Shown here: one piece after another, positions 1-5,201 of the stretch
How the letters are laid out: each line of letters begins with the position of its first letter
Numbering within the stretch: the first letter of the stretch is position 1
Assembly (NCBI GenBank): GCA_029940245.1
Contig: JAOZRF010000087.1
Coordinates: 382 to 9,166 of the forward strand
Direction of reading: 5' to 3'
Source: Desulfobacula sp.
Lineage (GTDB): Bacteria > Desulfobacterota > Desulfobacteria > Desulfobacterales > Desulfobacteraceae
DNA length: 8,785 nt
Position numbers and translations under genes: made by a program
The notes under the pieces: generated by a model
The model's database searches: none
Told to the model about the DNA's origin: nothing
Seen by the model: only the letters and a program-made list of their open reading frames with translations

Positions 1-78
1 TTGTTCGGTTTCAATCTCACCATTTGATACTCCTCTTAAAAGAGCATCTACCTCTTCTTGTGACAGAACTTGGGACAT
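1..78 (-). CDS. fliM: Flagellar motor switch protein FliM, N-terminus only (runs off the left edge)
   Basis: Only the first 26 codons are present, from the ATG at 78-76 to the window edge. The peptide opens MSQVLSQEEVDALLRGV, which closely matches the conserved FliM N-terminal segment (LSQxEIDALL) that binds phosphorylated CheY; FliM then links CheY to the C-ring rotor switch. A Shine-Dalgarno-like AGAAGG lies at 84-89, about five bases before the ATG, which supports this start. The gene follows fliL after 54 bases, the usual fliL-fliM order, and no promoter is evident in the gap, so it is probably co-transcribed with motA-motB-fliL. The middle CheC-like domain and the C-terminal SpoA domain lie outside the window. 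The identification is firm despite the short fragment because motif and position agree. Confidence 0.93.
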   Translation of the reverse strand, partial: MSQVLSQEEVDALLRGVSNGEIETEQ

Positions 79-132
79 ATATACCTTCTCAATTCACTAA
101 GTATAAAATTTCCATTATCAGTGCTAATTTCT

Positions 133-630
133 TTATTGTATAAGAAATTCGGTAAAGTAAACCCTTCTGATCTGACCTTTAGTAAGATAGCCGTTCAAAC
201 GCACGGCAATCTCATCTTTGAGACGCTGTTTCCCCTCAAAGCCTGCTATCTCTTTATATTTTTTTGATGAAAGAAGACCTAAAATGCTGTCCAGAATTTT
301 TGGTTTCACCAGGTCCAGTTCCGACAAACAATCCTTACTGGACACTTCGATCTGTATTGTTGTCTTTAAATATCTTTCACCGTTATTATCCATCAGGTTT
401 ACAATCTGGCTTTCCATGGACCAGAGGCCTGGTTCCTGTACAATCTGTTCCTCTTGTTCATCGGCAGCCTTTTTTGAACTGGAAAAGTTAATTTCATAGT
501 ACTTCCACCCCGCAAAACCAGCTACTCCGAGAATCACTACCGCAAAAAGTACTATAATCCATTTAAGTACCGGGCTCATTCCTTTTTTGGATTTTTTTTC
601 TTCTTTTTTTTCTTTTTCTTCATCAGCCAT
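133..630 (-). CDS. fliL: Flagellar basal-body-associated protein FliL
   Basis: This 165-residue protein has the FliL layout. A short, highly charged Lys/Glu cytoplasmic tail (residues 1-19) is followed by a single membrane helix (about 21-43, starting VLKWIIVLFAVVILGV), a linker, and a periplasmic domain (about 65-165). The C-terminal RRVYFTEFLIQ is the typical FliL ending. FliL is an inner-membrane protein that forms a ring around MotAB stators and supports torque. The ATG at 630 is preceded by AAGGAG seven bases upstream, and that site overlaps the stop codon of the preceding motB-type gene, suggesting translational coupling. Two runs of eight A lie in the charged tail codons. A second in-frame ATG at codon 18 would give a protein lacking the charged tail. 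Length is normal for the family. Confidence 0.95.
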   Translation of the reverse strand: MADEEKEKKEEKKSKKGMSPVLKWIIVLFAVVILGVAGFAGWKYYEINFSSSKKAADEQEEQIVQEPGLWSMESQIVNLMDNNGERYLKTTIQIEVSSKDCLSELDLVKPKILDSILGLLSSKKYKEIAGFEGKQRLKDEIAVRLNGYLTKGQIRRVYFTEFLIQ

Positions 631-641
631 TGTGCTACTCC

Positions 642-1361
642 TTAACCTTTCTTTAACGTCAAAATGACCTCTACCCTTCTATTGAGTTCCCTGTTATGGT
701 CGTTCACATCAAAAATAAGGGGTTTTGAATCTGCATAACCTGTCACAGAAAGCCTTTCAGGGATAATACCCCCTTCAGAAATAAAATATTTGACAACACT
801 TACAGCCCGGGCTATTGAAAACTCCCAGTTGGATGAAAATCGTTCGTTCCTTATGGCAACATCATCTGTATGTCCTTCTACCCTTATCTGGCAATCATTA
901 TTTTTAAGAATTGTGCAAAGGACAGTTTTAAGGACGGGATAATTTTCTTCTTCAATTTTGGCCATACCTGCCTTGAATAATAACTTTTCTCCAAGAACAA
1001 TTAAAACCCCTTCCTTTATAACCTTTACGTCCATATTGCTTTTCTCTAATCCTGCAAAAGTTTTGGCTGCCTCGCTTATGCGCCCGGCCAGTATTTTCTT
1101 GTTTTTTTCAAATATTTGGGCCCTTTTGTTTCTCCTGGGAACAACAAAAGGGGTAAAAACATTCACATCCATTTTTCCTCCAAGCTCAAACATGCCGAAT
1201 GCTGTGTTAAAGGAAGCAGCCACCTTTTTCAGTTTGCCTGTGTCAGGTGTTGAAAGCGAAAGGATTAAAACAAAAAATGTAAGCAGCAGTGTCACCATGT
1301 CATTGAAGGTTGAGAGCCATTTTCCCCCCTCATCTTCTGAATTTTCGTGATTCCTCTTCAT
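642..1361 (-). CDS. motB: MotB-type stator protein, second copy, with the proton-binding Asp present
   Basis: This 239-residue protein has a MotB/OmpA architecture. A short charged N-terminus precedes one membrane helix (about 16-37, WLSTFNDMVTLLLTFFVLIL). Next comes a plug/linker region (about 40-110), and then an OmpA-like peptidoglycan-binding domain (about 115-237) with VEGHTDDV (161-168), NWEFS (178-182) and NRRVE (227-231). Counting from the aromatic at 19 to the FF at 29-30, D21 aligns without gaps to Asp32 of E. coli MotB, the proton-binding residue. This copy is therefore the one with canonical ion-channel chemistry. AAGGT lies six bases before the ATG, and the gene starts 15 bases after the first motB-type gene. 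It acts with MotA in the inner membrane and anchors the stator to peptidoglycan. Which of the two copies a database calls MotB is arbitrary. Confidence 0.9.
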   Translation of the reverse strand: MKRNHENSEDEGGKWLSTFNDMVTLLLTFFVLILSLSTPDTGKLKKVAASFNTAFGMFELGGKMDVNVFTPFVVPRRNKRAQIFEKNKKILAGRISEAAKTFAGLEKSNMDVKVIKEGVLIVLGEKLLFKAGMAKIEEENYPVLKTVLCTILKNNDCQIRVEGHTDDVAIRNERFSSNWEFSIARAVSVVKYFISEGGIIPERLSVTGYADSKPLIFDVNDHNRELNRRVEVILTLKKG

Positions 1362-1376
1362 TTCAGGACCTTAGGA

Positions 1377-2021
1377 TTAACTATATAATTGGAAATAAAA
1401 TTCAACCCTACGGTTTTTCCGTCTGCCTTCAGGCGTATCATTTGATTCGACAGGATGATACCGGCCAAACCCAACCGCAGACAACCGCTGGGTTGAAAGC
1501 CCACCCCTATCAAGAAGATACCGCAGGACATTGACCGCCCGGGACGTTGACAATTCCCAGTTTGACGGAAACTCTGGAGTGTTTATCGGAACATTATCAG
1601 TATGACCTTCCACCCTTACAGAAAGATTCTCCTTACGCACTATCTTTATCATCTCATCAAGACATGGATATGCCTCCTTATTTATCGTAGCCAGTCCTGA
1701 TGGAAAGAATACATGGCTTTCAAAAGTAGCCCGAAACCCTCTCCCTTCCTTTTCTATTTTGATACGGACCGATTTCTCCAGGCCTATCTTTTTGAAATAT
1801 CTCTTTAAGGATTTCACGGATAGTGCGGCCGATATGTCAGGATCTTCCAGAGTAGCTTGTTTTTGAAAAATGTGTTCTATTTTCTTAGGTTCGGTTTTTG
1901 AATATGATGCGAGCATGGCAAAAAAAGCAACCAGAATCAGCACAAGCGCACAGTATATTGTCTCCCAGGCTGCAACACCAGACTCTTTTCCCAGACTAAT
2001 CCTGCTATATTCCTTTTCCAT
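1377..2021 (-). CDS. MotB-like OmpA-domain protein, first copy, lacking the channel Asp
   Basis: This 214-residue protein begins two bases after the motA stop (TAG-N2-ATG), implying translational coupling with motA; there is no clear separate Shine-Dalgarno. It has one predicted membrane helix (about 17-38) and a C-terminal OmpA-like domain (about 95-212) with VEGHTDNVPI (137-146), NWELS (154-158), the RAV motif at 161-163, and NRRVE (203-207). The peptidoglycan-binding signature is complete. In the helix, W19-x3-Y23 and F33-F34 align without gaps to the MotB pattern WxxxYxDxxTxxxAFF, but the position of the essential Asp is A25 (codon GCG). The only acidic residue nearby is E20, five positions earlier at the membrane edge. 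It is clearly a MotB homologue by fold and position, but should not conduct protons alone. It could partner the next gene's product in a mixed MotB pair. Confidence 0.88.
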   Translation of the reverse strand: MEKEYSRISLGKESGVAAWETIYCALVLILVAFFAMLASYSKTEPKKIEHIFQKQATLEDPDISAALSVKSLKRYFKKIGLEKSVRIKIEKEGRGFRATFESHVFFPSGLATINKEAYPCLDEMIKIVRKENLSVRVEGHTDNVPINTPEFPSNWELSTSRAVNVLRYLLDRGGLSTQRLSAVGFGRYHPVESNDTPEGRRKNRRVEFYFQLYS

Positions 2022-2023
2022 CT

Positions 2024-2785
2024 CTAATTCATAGCCTTTCTCTTGCCCGGAGATATAAATGAATGGAGCTTCTCTTCTAATAATCTTGGATTGTCTCCCG
2101 CCTGGACAGAGAGAATGCCGCTTAAGACCAGTTGCTTGACCAAAAGTTCACTGGAACTCCGATTTTTCAGTTTGCCCGCTGCCGGCAGAAAAATCAGATT
2201 TGCCAGGATGACACCATAAAAAGTAGTTATTAAAGCAACTGCCATGGCCGGCCCTATGGAAGACGGGTCATCCATCTGCACCAGCATCTTTATCAATCCG
2301 ATCAGGGTTCCCACCATTCCCATGGCCGGCGCAAAATTCCCCATGGTCGTAAATATTTCTGCTCCCAGCCTGTGTCTCTCGGAAATAAAGTCAATTTCCG
2401 TAGTAAGAATCCTGGAAAGGGCAGCCGGTTCGATACCATCTACCATCAACATTATTCCTTTGGCAAAGAAGGGATCTTTAATGTCTTCGGCTTTTTCCTC
2501 CAGAGCCAGTATACCATCACGGCGTGAAGTCTTTGAAATATCCACTAACATTTCTATCACATTTTCGGTTTTCATCTCTTTTCCGAAAAACACATTCTTT
2601 GCCACCTTTACCAACCCGATGATATCCGACATGGGGTAGTTGATAAGCGTGGCGCCTACAGTCCCGCCCAAAACGATCATTGCGGACGGCATATTTATAA
2701 ACCATGCCAGCCCACCACCCCCTGCCATAGCGGTGAGAACAAGGCCGAACCCGATCACAATTCCTAAAATAGTTGATATATCCAT
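2024..2785 (-). CDS. motA: Flagellar motor stator protein MotA
   Basis: MotA forms the proton-driven stator with MotB and pushes on FliG. From the ATG at 2785 the protein has 253 residues, normal for the short MotA class. Helices lie at about 4-21, 32-50, 146-170 and 178-202. Between the second and third is the large cytoplasmic loop with SRRDGILALEE (R88/R89 and E96/E97, corresponding to the FliG-facing R90 and E98 of E. coli). The two conserved channel prolines appear as P153 (NFAPAMGMVGTLIGLI) and P201 (IFLPAAGKL). An in-frame TTG at 2806 would add seven residues, but it lies inside the -12 element of a sigma-54 promoter, so the ATG is preferred. There is no Shine-Dalgarno before it, consistent with a very short leader. 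It heads the motA-motB-motB-fliL-fliM block. Confidence 0.94.
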   Translation of the reverse strand: MDISTILGIVIGFGLVLTAMAGGGGLAWFINMPSAMIVLGGTVGATLINYPMSDIIGLVKVAKNVFFGKEMKTENVIEMLVDISKTSRRDGILALEEKAEDIKDPFFAKGIMLMVDGIEPAALSRILTTEIDFISERHRLGAEIFTTMGNFAPAMGMVGTLIGLIKMLVQMDDPSSIGPAMAVALITTFYGVILANLIFLPAAGKLKNRSSSELLVKQLVLSGILSVQAGDNPRLLEEKLHSFISPGKRKAMN

Positions 2786-2801
2786 AATGGGATTTTGATA
2801 A

Positions 2802-2817
2802 AGCAAAGATTGTGCCA
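2802..2817 (-). promoter_or_regulatory. Sigma-54 (RpoN) promoter for motA and downstream genes
   Basis: On the minus strand the sequence reads TGGCACAATCTTTGCT, matching the sigma-54 consensus TGGCAC-N5-TTGCW at every defined position. The GG of the -24 element is at 2816-2815 and the GC of the -12 element at 2804-2803, exactly ten bases apart. Transcription would start near 2791, only about six bases before the motA ATG. Sigma-54 control of middle flagellar genes is established in several proteobacterial groups, which fits the context. The call rests on the motif and its position only. Confidence 0.85.
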
Positions 2818-2881
2818 GAAAGATGGAGGGATTTATGAATTACCCTTATCATTTCTGAACCCTGAACTATAAGGCCGGAGA

Positions 2882-2924
2882 TCAGGAATCGAGGGTAAAA
2901 AACTTAATAACCCTCTATTCCTGA
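2882..2924. repeat. Long imperfect inverted repeat between flgE and motA
   Basis: The outer arms TCAGGAAT (2882-2889) and ATTCCTGA (2917-2924) pair over 8 bp. After one mismatch (2890/2916) the inner arms GAGGGT (2891-2896) and ACCCTC (2910-2915) pair over 6 bp around a 13-base AT-rich loop. No T-run follows directly on either strand, so it is not a classic intrinsic terminator. It could end or stabilise the fliK-flgD-flgE transcript. Because it lies about 65-110 bases upstream of the motA -24 element, it could instead be an activator (enhancer) site. The structure is certain; its role is not. Confidence 0.6.
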
Positions 2925-2934
2925 ACAGAAAGAC

Positions 2935-2962
2935 TTTTTGACAGGTCGTCAAAAACCTGACG
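2935..2962 (-). terminator. Possible terminator or stabilising hairpin just after flgE
   Basis: Directly after the flgE stop there are two overlapping inverted repeats. TTTTTGAC (2935-2942) pairs perfectly with GTCAAAAA (2948-2955) around a 5-base loop. CGTCA (2947-2951) pairs with TGACG (2958-2962) around 6 bases. Together with the larger inverted repeat at 2882-2924, this makes the end of flgE the most structured non-coding spot in the window. The stems are AT-rich or short and the T-tract is imperfect, so termination is only a possibility. Confidence 0.35.
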
Positions 2963-2963
2963 T

Positions 2964-4499
2964 TTACCTCTTGATATTCATAAGCTCTGACATCATGGCA
3001 TCAGTGGTTGTGACAACCTTGGCACTGGCTTGATAAGCCCTCTGCGCGGTTATCATATTTATAAACTCCGTGGCAATATCTGTGTTTGACATCTCAAGCG
3101 AGTTTGGATTAATATCACCCATACCTGCTGAACCAGGGATATTCTGAATGGCTGATCCCGACGTAATGGTTCCACTAAACAGATTATTTCCCATTCTTTT
3201 CAACCCCCACGGATTAGAAAAATCCGCAAGAACAACCTGACCGACACCTGCGGTTTGACCGTTCGTAAAAAAACCGCTCAGTATTCCATCCTGCGTAACA
3301 GACAAATTCTTCAGAATACCGGAGCTATATCCGTCACTGGTCAGAGATTGCACGGCTGAAACGCTGGCGTATCCTGTCATCATTTCTGCTGAATCCCCGG
3401 CCAGATCCCATGTAATTACACCAGAATCACCGATCGTAGCGCCGGAGATAAGGGCAGGAAAGGTCAGTGAGACATCAACAGGGTCTACCTCTGTTGCAGA
3501 TTGATTAACAGTAACTGTTATTGTATCATTATTATCATACAGTATACTACCGGTACCGCCAAGCGTAAGAGTCATATCTTTGCCGCCTTCACCATCAAGA
3601 TCAATGGTTAATGAAGTGGCACTTGCTGTTGTAACCGTCGCATTTGTATATTCAGGACTTGATATAGTCCAGGAATCGCCGGCAGCCACATACGTGAGTG
3701 TCACATCTCCATCCTGGTACAACTGCCCTTGATTATCATATACAGGCGGGGTCGTGACAGATCCGGTTCCTGTATTAGTAGCTCCCACCGCAGCCGCAGC
3801 AGTTGGATCATACAACTTCTCCAGCGCACCGTCAGAATCAAACTTGAATCCCGAATAGGTCTGTGACGTTGTTTCAATATCGTCCAGATAGGCTTGGAAA
3901 CTCCAGAAGCCGCTTTCTTCTGTTTTCTGAAAGGTCGTTTTCATCGTATGCTCGGCACCCAGAGAGTCATAGATCGTCTGGGCCGCATTAAAGGTATTTC
4001 CTGTTGCTGTTTCCCCATCAAGATTCAAACCAAAGGAAACCGTGGTTGTCGCCGAAGGAGCAGACTGAACGTTCTGCAGCGAAATGTCGGTTATCGTATT
4101 CGGATCACCTCCAAAAAAGTTATATCCCTGAACCTTGTAATTATTTACATCAACCATATTGCCGTCGCTGTCTAGATGAAATGCTCCTGCTCTTGTATAG
4201 TACCTTCCACCATCATTATCATTTACCATAAAAAAACCGTCTCCATTAATGGCAAGATCGGTTGCATTTGCAGTTGTTTCAAAAGATCCGGGGGCAAACT
4301 GTGTACTCACACTACTTACCGACACTCCCCGGCCAACCTGGGACCCCCCTGCAATGCTCCGGCTCAAAATATCGCCAAAATATATCTTTGCCGACCTGTA
4401 GCCCATGGTATTAACGTTCGCTATATTGTTGCCTATAACATCCATCTGCTTAGAACTGGCATTTAGGCCTGATATTCCTGCAAATAATGAACTTCCCAT
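2964..4499 (-). CDS. flgE: Flagellar hook protein FlgE
   Basis: FlgE is the structural subunit of the extracellular hook, exported by the flagellar type III apparatus and assembled under the FlgD cap. The 511-residue protein has the family's conserved ends. The N-terminal rod/hook motif is MGSSLFAGISGLNASSKQMD followed by IGNNIANVNTMGYRS (about residues 22-36). The C-terminal Flg_bbr_C helix runs from ATEFINMITAQRAYQASAKV to the end (about 475-511). ATDLAINGDGFFMV (about 80-93) is the FlgF/E/G signature. The middle (about 170-400) is Thr/Ser/Gly-rich and is the variable surface-exposed region; it makes this protein about 110 residues longer than Salmonella FlgE. AAGGAG lies eight bases before the ATG, and the gene starts 18 bases after the flgD stop. 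A gene for the small flagellar operon protein often found between flgD and flgE is absent. Confidence 0.96.
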   Translation of the reverse strand: MGSSLFAGISGLNASSKQMDVIGNNIANVNTMGYRSAKIYFGDILSRSIAGGSQVGRGVSVSSVSTQFAPGSFETTANATDLAINGDGFFMVNDNDGGRYYTRAGAFHLDSDGNMVDVNNYKVQGYNFFGGDPNTITDISLQNVQSAPSATTTVSFGLNLDGETATGNTFNAAQTIYDSLGAEHTMKTTFQKTEESGFWSFQAYLDDIETTSQTYSGFKFDSDGALEKLYDPTAAAAVGATNTGTGSVTTPPVYDNQGQLYQDGDVTLTYVAAGDSWTISSPEYTNATVTTASATSLTIDLDGEGGKDMTLTLGGTGSILYDNNDTITVTVNQSATEVDPVDVSLTFPALISGATIGDSGVITWDLAGDSAEMMTGYASVSAVQSLTSDGYSSGILKNLSVTQDGILSGFFTNGQTAGVGQVVLADFSNPWGLKRMGNNLFSGTITSGSAIQNIPGSAGMGDINPNSLEMSNTDIATEFINMITAQRAYQASAKVVTTTDAMMSELMNIKR

Positions 4500-4517
4500 T
4501 TTCTTATCTCCTTTATG

Positions 4518-5165
4518 TTAAACTCCCGGTTTATTCACAGAAATTATATTCCCAAAAGGGAGCTCCTGCTCGTTAACAGTGAGGTAAGGTAAACCGTCCT
4601 TAAAAGTAACTCCCGTCACTGTCCCTGCTATTATAGTATCAGCAGTTATCGTATCTCCTTTATCATTGATTGCGGATACTTCGAAGGTATAATCACCACT
4701 CTCATTGCTGCTGCAATCCCACGCGACTGAATTTTCTCCCGCGTTTTGAACTCCAGGATCAATGGTATCTACAAGATTACCCTCACCATCATAAATATTA
4801 ATAGTGACTTCCCGGGCATTCTCCGATAAATCATACATTAGATCAACTGATGAACCATCCGCTTGAATAGCATCACCCCCTGCCGTTATCTCCTGGCCAA
4901 TGAGATTTATAGATTGGGCATTATTCAACGAGGCCTGATAAAGACTTATATTCTGCAATTGTTCATTTGTATTAACCAATTGTTCAAGACTGGAAAATTG
5001 GGCAAGCTGCGCTGTAAAATCAGTGCCGTCGAGGGGATTGAGAGGATCCTGGTTTTGAAGCTGGGCGACCATCATTTCAAGGAAATCATCTTTCCCCATC
5101 GTATCCGACTGCAAAACACTCAAATTTGGGTTGACATAATTGTTGATACTTTCTATGTTAGACAT
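4518..5165 (-). CDS. flgD: Flagellar hook cap/assembly protein FlgD
   Basis: FlgD forms the temporary cap that guides FlgE polymerisation and is later replaced. From the ATG at 5165 the protein has 215 residues. The N-terminal export/cap domain carries the family signature GKDDFLEMMVAQLQNQDPLN (24-43) followed by DGTDFTAQLAQFSSLEQL (46-63). The rest is the FlgD Ig-like and tudor-like region, including the motif DLSENAREVTINIYDGEGN and NSVAWDCSSNESGDYTFEV, ending with FGNIISVNKPGV. A GTG at 5180 gives a longer reading, but it would overlap the perfect AGGAGG at 5172-5177, which is spaced six bases from the ATG; the shorter start is preferred. It is flanked by fliK (36 bases upstream) and flgE (18 bases downstream), as expected for a hook operon. 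Confidence 0.95.
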   Translation of the reverse strand: MSNIESINNYVNPNLSVLQSDTMGKDDFLEMMVAQLQNQDPLNPLDGTDFTAQLAQFSSLEQLVNTNEQLQNISLYQASLNNAQSINLIGQEITAGGDAIQADGSSVDLMYDLSENAREVTINIYDGEGNLVDTIDPGVQNAGENSVAWDCSSNESGDYTFEVSAINDKGDTITADTIIAGTVTGVTFKDGLPYLTVNEQELPFGNIISVNKPGV

Positions 5166-5171
5166 TTCATA

Positions 5172-5177
5172 CCTCCT
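5172..5177 (-). promoter_or_regulatory. Strong ribosome binding site that fixes the flgD start
   Basis: AGGAGG on the minus strand is the best Shine-Dalgarno in the window, six bases before the flgD ATG at 5165. It excludes the upstream in-frame GTG at 5180, whose following codons would be the binding site itself. Confidence 0.85.
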
Positions 5178-5179
5178 CA

Positions 5180-5194
5180 CCCGGCCAGGCCGGA
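5180..5194 (-). repeat. GC-rich hairpin immediately upstream of the flgD ribosome binding site
   Basis: The 13-base palindrome CCGGCC-A-GGCCGG (5181-5193) can fold in the mRNA as a 5-bp all-GC stem with a 3-base loop, extended by a G-U pair. It fills the gap between the fliK stop and the flgD Shine-Dalgarno, three bases from the latter. It may affect mRNA processing or flgD translation. It is too short and lacks a T-run, so a terminator is unlikely. Confidence 0.45.
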
Positions 5195-5201
5195 ATTATA
5201 C

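Noticed and set aside
958..1350. Plus-strand open frame of 130 codons opposite the second motB-type gene
   Set aside because: It lies fully antisense to a clear OmpA-domain gene, with no family features and no promoter or ribosome binding site.
2517..2852. Minus-strand open frame of 111 codons in the flgE-motA gap running into motA, a candidate for flbD
   Set aside because: The product shows no FlbD features and most of it overlaps conserved motA codons in another frame.
3010..3030. Plus-strand TGGCAC-like sequence as a third sigma-54 site
   Set aside because: It lies inside flgE, points against all genes, and lacks GC at the correct -12 spacing.
5166..5180. Longer flgD start at the GTG at 5180
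   Set aside because: The extra codons are the Shine-Dalgarno itself; the ATG at 5165 is ideally spaced.
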